Below are positions 17,689 to 24,896 of a DNA stretch of 64,000 nucleotides, one piece after another; the stretch's first letter is position 1, and every line of letters starts with the position of its first letter. This DNA comes from Acetobacterium woodii DSM 1030 (GTDB taxonomy: Bacteria; Bacillota; Clostridia; Eubacteriales; Eubacteriaceae): the NCBI RefSeq assembly GCF_000247605.1, contig NC_016894.1:806001-870000 (forward strand). Direction: 5' to 3'. The position numbers and the translations under genes are program-made. The notes beneath the pieces were generated by a model. It worked only from the letters and a program-made list of their open reading frames with translations. It searched no databases and had not been told where the DNA came from.

Positions 17689-18993
17689 ATGAGTGAGAAA
17701 AAACAAGTACCGATCCACAATGCGCCAAAGGCGACCTGGAACAAAGAAACATTATCAGAAATTGACTATAAAGCGGCAAATGGCAAGTATCGAATTCGTG
17801 GCTGTGGCACCCCAAGACCGATGCCCAAATTCGATGACTTATTAATCTTGCCATCACAATTGACCCGAATGCCGATTGATACCTATCGCGAAGACTGTGA
17901 AACACGAACGGTATTAGGGGCCCGATTTGCTAAAAAACCATTGGTTATCGAAACCCCGGTGATGATCGCCGGGATGTCTTATGGCGCTTTAAGCAAAGAA
18001 GCTAAAATTGCGCTGGCGAAGGCAACGCAATTAGTGGGAACTGTGATTAGCAACGGCGAAGGTGGGTTATTACCGGAAGAAATAGAGAATTCCTACCGTC
18101 AGTCGATTCAGATTCTGGCCAGTCGGATGGGTTTTACCCGAAGAAATATGGAAGTCGCGGATATGCTGGAAGTGCTTTATGGGATTGGTGCCAAACCCGG
18201 TTTATCCGGTCATTTGATGGGTGAAAAAATAACCAAAGAAATTTCTGAAATGCGACAAATACCGATCGGCATTGATTTGCATTCGCATCCGCGGGCCGGG
18301 GACGCTTTTGGTGCCGATGACATGATTGTCAAAATGCAGCAACTGCGCGAACTGACCGAATGGGAAACACCGATTTTTTGTAAAATTGCCGCCGGACGAG
18401 TTCGTGATGACATTAAAATTGCGATAAAACTTGGTTTTGATGGCATTATTCTCGATGGCTGCAGTGCTGGAACCGGGGCCGCCCCAGTAATGGCTGCCGA
18501 TCACCTGGGGATACCAACGATGCCGGCCTTAGTGCAGGCGGTTAGAACTTTAGAAGAAATGGGCGTCAAAGAGGAAATGAGCCTGATTGTCTCGGGCGGG
18601 ATTACCAATGGTGCTGATCTCGCCAAGGCATTAGCGATTGGTGCGGATGCAGTGGCAATTGGAACCGCGGCGATGGTAGCAATGGGCTGTCGGGTTTGTA
18701 TGAACTGCCAGACGGGGAAATGTGCTTTTGGTATCGGGACTCAAGATCCCGAATTGCGCGCGAAGCTGGATATTGATGAAGCGGCTGAACGGGTGGCCAA
18801 CTATATTAAAGCGATTACGGCGGAAGCGGTATTGCTGGCTAAATCAGCAGGAAAAACAAAACTAAAAAATCTGGAACGGGAAGACTTACGGGCATTGACT
18901 CTGGAAGCTTGTGCAATGACCGGGATTCCGCTAGTCGGGAGCGATCTGGTGATTGGTAAAGGATTTGGATTTTCCGCAGATAACGGCCTCTAA
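17689..18993 (+). CDS. FMN-binding glutamate synthase-like subunit (GlxD/MgsC type)
   Basis: This 434-residue protein matches the FMN/(3Fe-4S) central domain of GltB: GMSYGALSKEAKIALAKA, ISNGEGGLLPEE, ILDGCSAGTGAAP, SGGITNGADLAKALAIGADAVAIG. Its cysteine cluster CRVCMNCQTGKC is suited to an Fe-S centre. In the N-methylglutamate synthase of methylotrophs the matching subunit reductively joins an amine to 2-oxoglutarate. No gltD-like NADPH subunit lies beside it, so the electron donor is unclear and may be ferredoxin. I prefer the ATG at 17689, 8 nt after GAGGA; starts at 17680 or 17683 would overlap the ribosome site. Confidence 0.88.
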   Translation: MSEKKQVPIHNAPKATWNKETLSEIDYKAANGKYRIRGCGTPRPMPKFDDLLILPSQLTRMPIDTYREDCETRTVLGARFAKKPLVIETPVMIAGMSYGALSKEAKIALAKATQLVGTVISNGEGGLLPEEIENSYRQSIQILASRMGFTRRNMEVADMLEVLYGIGAKPGLSGHLMGEKITKEISEMRQIPIGIDLHSHPRAGDAFGADDMIVKMQQLRELTEWETPIFCKIAAGRVRDDIKIAIKLGFDGIILDGCSAGTGAAPVMAADHLGIPTMPALVQAVRTLEEMGVKEEMSLIVSGGITNGADLAKALAIGADAVAIGTAAMVAMGCRVCMNCQTGKCAFGIGTQDPELRAKLDIDEAAERVANYIKAITAEAVLLAKSAGKTKLKNLEREDLRALTLEACAMTGIPLVGSDLVIGKGFGFSADNGL

Positions 18994-19059
18994 AAATAAG
19001 AATATAAAGTAATGAACAAATCGAGACAATCGGAAACGAGGCAAGTGGGAGGCAGAAAG

Positions 19060-19377
19060 ATGCGTATTGAAGAACACCCGATACTGGGTAAAATAGAAAA
19101 AGGAAAAACGGTTATTTTTGAATTTGACGGGCAGCCAATGGAAGGTTACGAAGGCGAACCGATTGCTGCGGCCTTACGGGCAGCCGGCATCATGACCCAT
19201 CGGCATACGTTAAAATATAAAAAACCGCGCGGAATTTTTTGCGCAATTGGTCGATGCACCGATTGTGTGATGATTGTTGATGGAAAACCAAATGTCAGAA
19301 CCTGTGTGACACCTTTATTGGCCGGTATGAAGGTACAGACGCAGGATGGTGTGACAGCAAAAGCAGAATCCAACTAG
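19060..19377 (+). CDS. (2Fe-2S) ferredoxin-like subunit of an amino-acid dehydrogenase (HcnA/SoxA N-terminal type)
   Basis: This 105-residue protein has the fold and cysteines of the Fer2_4 family: CAIGRCTDC and VRTC, four Cys placed for one 2Fe-2S cluster. The same sequence forms the N-terminus of sarcosine oxidase alpha subunits and is a separate small subunit in hydrogen cyanide synthase and D-hydroxyproline or proline dehydrogenases. The ATG at 19060 follows GGGAGGCAGAAAG; a 16-residue extension upstream is unlikely. It lies 12 bp before the FAD/Fe-S subunit gene, with which it would form an electron-transfer chain. Confidence 0.85.
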   Translation: MRIEEHPILGKIEKGKTVIFEFDGQPMEGYEGEPIAAALRAAGIMTHRHTLKYKKPRGIFCAIGRCTDCVMIVDGKPNVRTCVTPLLAGMKVQTQDGVTAKAESN

Positions 19378-19389
19378 GAGATAAGCGAA

Positions 19390-20976
19390 ATGAAACGAGT
19401 TGAATTGATTGTAATAGGCGGTGGACCGGCTGGTTTGAGTGCCGCCATCGAAGCCGCTAAAACCGGAATGGACGTGGTTGTTTTTGATGAAAATGCTAAA
19501 CCAGGCGGACAGTTATTTAAACAAATACATAAATTTTTTGGATCAAAAGAACATAAAGCCAAAATAAGAGGTTATAAAATAGGCCAGGAACTTTTGGCGG
19601 AAGCGCAAGAAACGGGCGTTAAAGTCGTTTTAAAGGCAACGGTTATTGGTATTTATGAAGGTAAAGAAGTAACCGTAATGATTGGTGATGCCATTGAACA
19701 TTATAAAGCTGATACCATCATCGTGGCGACCGGGGCTTCGGAAAATATGGTGACTTTTCCGGGTTGGACATTACCGGGCGTGATTGGTGCCGGAGCGGCC
19801 CAAACGATGATGAATCTCCATGGCGTGAGGCCCGGCCAAAAAGTTTTGATGCTGGGTTCCGGCAATGTTGGATTAGTTGTTAGCTATCAATTGCTGCAAG
19901 CCGGGTGTGAGGTCGTGGCGCTGGTGGATGCGGCCAAACAGGTTGGTGGTTATGGCGTTCATGCCGCCAAGTTGGCCCGTTGCGGGGTTAACTTTTATCT
20001 TTCGCATACCATTGTCAAAGCAGAAGGGGAAGAACAGGTTACCGGTGTTACCATCGGAGCAGTCGATCAAAATTGGAAAGTGATTCCCGGTTCGGAGAAA
20101 CAGTTTGAGGTCGATACCATCTGTCTGGCCGTCGGTTTATCACCGATGTCGCAATTGCTTAAGGTTGCCGGGTGCAAGATGATCGACGATCCTAAACGCG
20201 GGGGAACGGTGCCAACGGTTAATCAATATGGTGAGACGTCAGTAAACGGTATTTTTGCCGCCGGTGATGTTTCCGGCATTGAAGAAGCCAGTTCAGCCAT
20301 GATTGAAGGACGTATTGCCGGTGCTGCCGCTGCATACGCCTTGGGTTATTTAACTAAAGAAGCGTTTGAAATGAAATTTAAAAACAGTGAAGATGCGCTT
20401 AACGCCCTCAGACAAGGCATGTTTGGACCTGAAAATAAAGGTCGAAAAGATTTAACGATGACTGAAGAAGGCATTTTATTATCCCAATCGTTACTAAAAA
20501 AGGGATATCTTGCTGAACCGGAAGTTACGGCTTTTCCAGGGGTTAAAACGAAAATAAAGGGAATTCATCCGGTTATTGAATGCACCCAGAATATTCCCTG
20601 TAATCCCTGTCAGGATGCCTGTGTCAAAGGATGTATAAAAATTGGTGATCATATCACAGCGTTGCCGATTGTTGGGGAAGATTCAGCGTGTAGCGGTTGT
20701 GGGATGTGTGTGGCAGCTTGTTCCGGACAAGCGATCTTTCTGGTCGATGAAAACACCGAAACGGGATACGCCAATATTACGATTCCCTATGAATTTTTAC
20801 CGTTACCTGAAAAGGGGGAACTGGGAAAGGCGCTTGACCGAAGTGGAACAGCCGTGTGTCAGGCGGAGATTGTGGGCATAAAAAGTGCCAAAGCCATGGA
20901 TCACACGAACCTGTTAACGATGAAAGTACCGGCAAATATGGCGATGACCGCGCGATTTTATAAGGCAATGGGGTGA
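19390..20976 (+). CDS. FAD/NAD(P)-binding Fe-S oxidoreductase, alpha subunit of amino-acid dehydrogenase
   Basis: This is a 528-residue flavoprotein. The dinucleotide-binding motif VIGGGPAGLSAAIEAA is at residues 6-21, a second Rossmann motif LGSGNVGLVVSYQLL is central, and NGIFAAGDVSG is the FAD-pyrophosphate motif. Unlike HcnB or the sarcosine oxidase alpha subunit, it carries a ferredoxin-like insert near residues 395-450 with eight Cys (CNPCQDACVKGC and CSGCGMCVAAC), enough for two 4Fe-4S clusters. Such an insert is found in anaerobe versions of the family and suggests electrons leave towards ferredoxin or a similar low-potential carrier. It sits between the 2Fe-2S and BFD-like subunit genes, 13 bp and 4 bp away. 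Confidence 0.85.
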   Translation: MKRVELIVIGGGPAGLSAAIEAAKTGMDVVVFDENAKPGGQLFKQIHKFFGSKEHKAKIRGYKIGQELLAEAQETGVKVVLKATVIGIYEGKEVTVMIGDAIEHYKADTIIVATGASENMVTFPGWTLPGVIGAGAAQTMMNLHGVRPGQKVLMLGSGNVGLVVSYQLLQAGCEVVALVDAAKQVGGYGVHAAKLARCGVNFYLSHTIVKAEGEEQVTGVTIGAVDQNWKVIPGSEKQFEVDTICLAVGLSPMSQLLKVAGCKMIDDPKRGGTVPTVNQYGETSVNGIFAAGDVSGIEEASSAMIEGRIAGAAAAYALGYLTKEAFEMKFKNSEDALNALRQGMFGPENKGRKDLTMTEEGILLSQSLLKKGYLAEPEVTAFPGVKTKIKGIHPVIECTQNIPCNPCQDACVKGCIKIGDHITALPIVGEDSACSGCGMCVAACSGQAIFLVDENTETGYANITIPYEFLPLPEKGELGKALDRSGTAVCQAEIVGIKSAKAMDHTNLLTMKVPANMAMTARFYKAMG

Positions 20977-20980
20977 TGAC

Positions 20981-21322
20981 ATGAATAAGATAATCGATCG
21001 TTCAATTGATTTAGGTCCATATTGGCCACAGGAAGACGATGATTTAATCATTTGTCGATGTGAAGAAGTTACTAAAGGTGAAATCAGAAAAGCTGTTCAT
21101 GAAGGAATGGTTACCTTAACTGAAATAAGACGGTATCTGCGAACCGGGATGGGTTTATGTCAAGGACAGACCTGTGCAAAACTGGTTAAAAATATCGTGG
21201 CCCGGGAACTCAAAATTGCGCCCAATGAATTGGAGAGCGCGGTATCGCGGGCACCGGCTCGGCCGGTAGAAATGCGCGTTTTGGCAAATGAAGTAATAAC
21301 CGGAGGTGAAAACCATGAATAA
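20981..21322 (+). CDS. BFD-like (2Fe-2S)-binding subunit
   Basis: This 113-residue protein contains the bacterioferritin-associated-ferredoxin-like motif: IICRCEEVTKGEIRKAV followed by GMGLCQGQTCAKLV, so Cys-x-Cys plus Cys-x4-Cys for one 2Fe-2S cluster. In heteromeric sarcosine, octopine/nopaline and D-hydroxyproline dehydrogenases this domain is usually fused to the C-terminus of the alpha subunit. Here it is a separate protein encoded 4 bp after the alpha subunit gene. Its 3' end overlaps the following flavoprotein gene by 8 bp, showing that all four dehydrogenase genes are one transcription and translation unit. Confidence 0.85.
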   Translation: MNKIIDRSIDLGPYWPQEDDDLIICRCEEVTKGEIRKAVHEGMVTLTEIRRYLRTGMGLCQGQTCAKLVKNIVARELKIAPNELESAVSRAPARPVEMRVLANEVITGGENHE

Positions 21323-22439
21323 TAATTCCGATGTTTTAATTATCGGGGGTGGGGTCATTGGTTGTGCAACCGCATATTATCTGGCTAAACAAGGCGTTAA
21401 TGTCACCGTTCTTGAAAAAAAACAGATTGGTGAAGGCGGGTCGAGCCGAAACGGCGGCGGGGTTCGGCAATCGGGTCGTGATCCGCGCGAATTACCGCTG
21501 GCAATGGCGGGGATTAAAAACTTATGGCCAACGCTTTCGGAAGAATTGGGGATGGATGTCGAATATTACAAAAAAGGAAATTTGCGTCTGGCTAAAACCG
21601 CGGGACACATTAAAATTTTAGAAGGTTTGACAGAGCGGGCGGTCGCCAAAGGGCTAGATGTCAAAATGATCGATGCCCAGGAAGTCAAAGCAATCTGTCC
21701 TTATTTATCCGATGAGGTGATTGGCGCCAGTTGGTGTGATACCGACGGTCATGCCAATCCGATGCTAACAACGCTGGCTTATTATAAAAATGCCCGACGA
21801 CTCGGGGTTCGGTTTATAACTGGCGAAAACGTGGTTGAAATTAAAAAAATCAGAGGAAAAGCCCGACAGGTGATTACCGAACAAAACATTTATGAGGCGG
21901 AACAGATTATTCTGGCTGCCGGTTATGAGAGCCGGGCGATTGCCAATACCGTGGGGATTGATATTCCCATGAATCGGGTATTGCTGGAAGCCCTGGCAAC
22001 GGAACCACAGGGAAAAATGTTTGAACAGATGCTGGGGACTGCGGAAGCTGATTTTTATGGCCATCAGAGCACCCACGGATCTTTTGTTTTTGGCGGTTCT
22101 TCGGGGTTTGATGCCTATACTTCAAATTTTGATACGCCGATAAATAACAGTCAAACAGCTGCTTGTATTTGTCGGGGAATCATCGGCTATTTTCCAATAT
22201 TGGCAGATGCAAAAATTGTTCGAACCTGGGCTGGATGGATCGACGAATGCGCTGATCACGTACCGGTGATCAGTTTTGTCGAAGAGGTACCGGGGCTTAT
22301 CCTGGCTTGTGCTTTTACCGGACATGGGTTTGGAATATCACCGATGGTAGGAACCCTCTTAGCGGAAATGATTGTGGATGGGAAACCATCCCTTGATTTA
22401 TATGAATTGCGTTATGATCGCTTCAAAACTAAATTATAA
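21315..22439 (+). CDS. FAD-dependent amino-acid oxidoreductase, beta subunit (DAO/SoxB/HcnC type)
   Basis: This is a 374-residue flavoprotein of the D-amino-acid oxidase family. It begins DVLIIGGGVIGCATAYYLAKQG (split motif, FAD-binding GxGxxG at about residues 11-16), has the flavin-contact SSRNGGGVRQSGRD, and a C-terminal AGWIDECADHVPVIS and FTGHGFGISPMVG. Such subunits oxidise secondary or D-amino acids (sarcosine, N-methylglutamate, proline, hydroxyproline) to imines. The true start is the ATG at 21315 after GGAGGTG. It is the substrate-oxidising partner of the three preceding electron-transfer subunits. The exact amino acid is unknown. Confidence 0.87.
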   Translation: MNNNSDVLIIGGGVIGCATAYYLAKQGVNVTVLEKKQIGEGGSSRNGGGVRQSGRDPRELPLAMAGIKNLWPTLSEELGMDVEYYKKGNLRLAKTAGHIKILEGLTERAVAKGLDVKMIDAQEVKAICPYLSDEVIGASWCDTDGHANPMLTTLAYYKNARRLGVRFITGENVVEIKKIRGKARQVITEQNIYEAEQIILAAGYESRAIANTVGIDIPMNRVLLEALATEPQGKMFEQMLGTAEADFYGHQSTHGSFVFGGSSGFDAYTSNFDTPINNSQTAACICRGIIGYFPILADAKIVRTWAGWIDECADHVPVISFVEEVPGLILACAFTGHGFGISPMVGTLLAEMIVDGKPSLDLYELRYDRFKTKL

Positions 22440-22450
22440 GGAGAAATAAC

Positions 22451-22852
22451 ATGGATTTTAAACGAATAAATTATTCATCGGGGGCACCGCTGGAAGACAA
22501 AGCGGGCTATAGCAGAATTGTCAAAGTGGGACCTTTTGTTTACGTCGGGGGCACAACTTCGGTACAGCCCGACGGAACGGTGTTTGGCGAAGGGGATCCT
22601 TATGCGCAAACAAAATACGTTTTGGAAAAATTGCTTAAATTAATGGCCGAAGCGGGTTCAAAAGCCAGTGAAGTGGTACGGGTTAAAGTTTATGCCACGG
22701 ATATGAGTCATTGCGGCGAAATTGTTCGGGCCTATTCGGAATTTTTTAAAGAGATTCGGCCATTGTGCACCGTTGTTGGGACATCGGGATTAAATCGACC
22801 AACTCAGTTGGTCGAAATTGAGTTGGACGCAATCATCGGGGCCGCAATTTAG
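22451..22852 (+). CDS. ridA: RidA-family enamine/imine deaminase
   Basis: This 133-residue protein belongs to the YjgF/YER057c/UK114 family: GPFVYVGGTTSVQPDG, VLEKLLKLMAEAGSKASEVVRVKVYATD and CTVVGTSGLNRPTQLVEIELDA, where the conserved Arg and Glu occupy the usual active-site places. RidA proteins hydrolyse reactive imines and enamines. Its place as the last gene, 11 bp after the amino-acid dehydrogenase beta subunit, fits a job in clearing the imino product of that enzyme. AAGGAGAAATAAC precedes the ATG. Serine dehydratase, whose 2-aminoacrylate product is a classic RidA substrate, follows 290 bp downstream. Confidence 0.9.
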   Translation: MDFKRINYSSGAPLEDKAGYSRIVKVGPFVYVGGTTSVQPDGTVFGEGDPYAQTKYVLEKLLKLMAEAGSKASEVVRVKVYATDMSHCGEIVRAYSEFFKEIRPLCTVVGTSGLNRPTQLVEIELDAIIGAAI

Positions 22853-22874
22853 CAGAATTATTTTATACTTATGA

Positions 22875-22951
22875 TTGACAAAATCAAAAATCTCAAATAA
22901 TATTATAATATTGATACGATCAGGCGAACATTTAAACCAGATGTTCGCCTG
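22875..22951 (+). promoter_or_regulatory. promoter-like sequence followed at once by a stem-loop
   Basis: TTGACA (22875-22880), a 17-nt spacer and TAATAT (22898-22903) resemble a promoter. CAGGCGAACAT (22921-22931) and ATGTTCGCCTG (22941-22951) form an 11-bp perfect stem soon after. There is no T-tract, so termination is doubtful. The rest of the 290-bp gap to sdaAB shows no gene. Confidence 0.4.
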
Positions 22952-23144
22952 AAACTATTTTAATATCATTCAGATAAGGGCTTTGGCTAAAATAGCTATA
23001 TGGTAAAAATGAATGTTCCAAAGGAATCGCTTTATTTGTGATTGGAAAACAAATCTAGCAGATGAAAGTTAAAAGCAGTTAAAATTATCTGAAACGACGA
23101 AAACCGGGTAAAATCAGTTTGAAATATAAATAACGGAGGAAGTC

Positions 23145-23813
23145 ATGAGTATATTTGATATTGTCGGGCCGATTATGGTTGGACCATCCAGTTCGCATAC
23201 AGCGGGAGCGGTTAAAATTGGCTATCTTTCGAAAAAACTAATGGGTGAAAAAATAAAGTCGGCGGAAATTTATTTACATGGTTCGTTTCGGACAACCGGA
23301 AAAGGCCATGGCACGGATCGGGCCATTGTGGCGGGATTGTTGGGGATGAAACCGGACGATATTCGCATTCCTGATAGTTTTGAATTAGCGGCGCAAGAAG
23401 GTATGACGTTTAAATTTGAAGGGATTAATCTGCGTAATGCTCATCCCAATTCGGTTAAATTAATTCTAAAAGGCGTGTCGGGAAGAGAACTGGAAATTTT
23501 AGCTTCATCTTTAGGCGGAAGTCGGATTAAAATCTGCCAGATTGATGGCTTAGAAGCAAATTTTTCCGGCGATTATCCAACTTTGGTTGTTCATAACCTT
23601 GATCAGCCAGGTCATGTCACCGAAGTGACATCAATGTTGTCACACAAATCGGTTAATATTGCCACGATGCAGCTTTATCGAAATCATCGCGGTGGTGATG
23701 CCGTTATGGTATTGGAATGTGACCAGGAAATATCACCGGAATCGATTTTATGGTTGGAACATTTAGAAGGAATCAGAAAAGTAACGTATCTCAGTCTGGA
23801 GGAAGCACCATGA
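23145..23813 (+). CDS. sdaAB: L-serine dehydratase, beta subunit (iron-sulfur type)
   Basis: This 222-residue protein begins SIFDIVGPIMVGPSSSHTAGA, the hallmark of the beta chain of anaerobic L-serine dehydratase, with HGSFRTTGKGHGTDRA next and a C-terminal ACT domain (LVVHNLDQPGHVTEVTSML, about residues 148-220) that probably binds an amino acid effector. With the alpha chain it converts L-serine to pyruvate and ammonia. GGAGGAAGTC precedes the ATG. The alpha subunit gene overlaps its stop codon. The enzyme would feed serine, made from glycine and methylene-tetrahydrofolate, into pyruvate; a link to the preceding operon is inference. Confidence 0.94.
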   Translation: MSIFDIVGPIMVGPSSSHTAGAVKIGYLSKKLMGEKIKSAEIYLHGSFRTTGKGHGTDRAIVAGLLGMKPDDIRIPDSFELAAQEGMTFKFEGINLRNAHPNSVKLILKGVSGRELEILASSLGGSRIKICQIDGLEANFSGDYPTLVVHNLDQPGHVTEVTSMLSHKSVNIATMQLYRNHRGGDAVMVLECDQEISPESILWLEHLEGIRKVTYLSLEEAP

Positions 23814-24679
23814 GTTTTACATCATTAAAGGAAATTGTTAGTCTGTCAAAATCATCGGGCAAACCCTTTTGGGAAATTGCCATGGAAGAAGAAATGCGTG
23901 ATAATCAGATCACCCGGGAGATTGCGCTGGAAAAAATGCGAAATCTCCTTGAGGCGATGAAAGCTGCTGATAAAAACTATGATGAAAAATTAAAATCGCC
24001 CAGTCAACTGGTTGGTGGAGATGGCGAAAAAATAACTCAGGCGCGTCTGAATAAAACTATCTTTTGCGGCGATTTTATGGGACAAGTAATGGAAAAAGCC
24101 ATAAAAATGGGTGAGTCTAACGCTTGCATGAAACGAATAGTCGCAGCCCCAACCGCAGGTTCTTGCGGGGTGATTCCGGCAGTTTTGTTAAGTTATCAAA
24201 AAGAACATCAAATTGATGAAGCAAAAATGTTGCAGGCCTTGTTTGTGACTGGCGGGATTGGTCAGGTTATTGCTCATCGGGCCTCGATTTCGGGGGCGAT
24301 TGGTGGTTGTCAGGCCGAAATTGGATCAGCCAGTGCAATGGCGGCCGGGGCAATGGTTTATCTTGCCGATGGCGATGCCGATGCGATTGTTCAAAGTGCG
24401 GCATTGGCATTAAAAAGCCTGTTGGGACTGGTTTGCGACCCGGTCGCCGGTTTGGTCGAAATCCCTTGTGTTAAACGAAATGTGATTGGGGCATTTAATG
24501 CCTTGGCGAGTGCCGATATGGCATTGGCCGGAATTTGCAGTCAAATTCCGCCCGATGAAGTAATCGATGCGATGCGTTCAATTGGCGATGTTATGCACAG
24601 CACTTTGAAAGAAACCGGCGAAGGCGGCGTTGCCGGAACGCCAACCGGCATCCGTATTGCTGAAGCATTAAAACAATAA
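23810..24679 (+). CDS. sdaAA: L-serine dehydratase, alpha subunit (4Fe-4S)
   Basis: This 289-residue protein carries the Fe-S ligands of the enzyme in CMKRIVAAPTAGSCGVIPA and CDPVAGLVEIPCVKRN, and the conserved EIGSASAMAAG, all intact. Those cysteines hold the catalytic 4Fe-4S cluster that binds serine. The start is the ATG at 23810, preceded by TGGAGGAAGCACC and overlapping the sdaAB stop (ATGA). A longer frame back to 23750 lies inside sdaAB and is not credible as the start. A strong terminator follows. Confidence 0.94.
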   Translation: MSFTSLKEIVSLSKSSGKPFWEIAMEEEMRDNQITREIALEKMRNLLEAMKAADKNYDEKLKSPSQLVGGDGEKITQARLNKTIFCGDFMGQVMEKAIKMGESNACMKRIVAAPTAGSCGVIPAVLLSYQKEHQIDEAKMLQALFVTGGIGQVIAHRASISGAIGGCQAEIGSASAMAAGAMVYLADGDADAIVQSAALALKSLLGLVCDPVAGLVEIPCVKRNVIGAFNALASADMALAGICSQIPPDEVIDAMRSIGDVMHSTLKETGEGGVAGTPTGIRIAEALKQ

Positions 24680-24693
24680 AAATAGGATCAAAA

Positions 24694-24727
24694 AAAGCAG
24701 GGGCTATTTGGCATCCTGCTTTTTTTA
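24694..24727 (+). terminator. intrinsic terminator after sdaAA
   Basis: AAAGCAGG pairs with CCTGCTTT, followed by T residues, 15 bp after the sdaAA stop codon. Confidence 0.8.
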
Positions 24728-24896
24728 GATGGCAGAGCAGAGCGAAAAGAAAAAATAAATAAAAGAATATTTGGGGTAGATCTGTTATTAAATAAATATG
24801 AGGGTACAAATACTACTGTAATAAACAACTGCGTAATTTCATATTAATCGTAGTATGATGTATGCAGTAAACGATTCCAAAAGGAGGAATAGTGAA

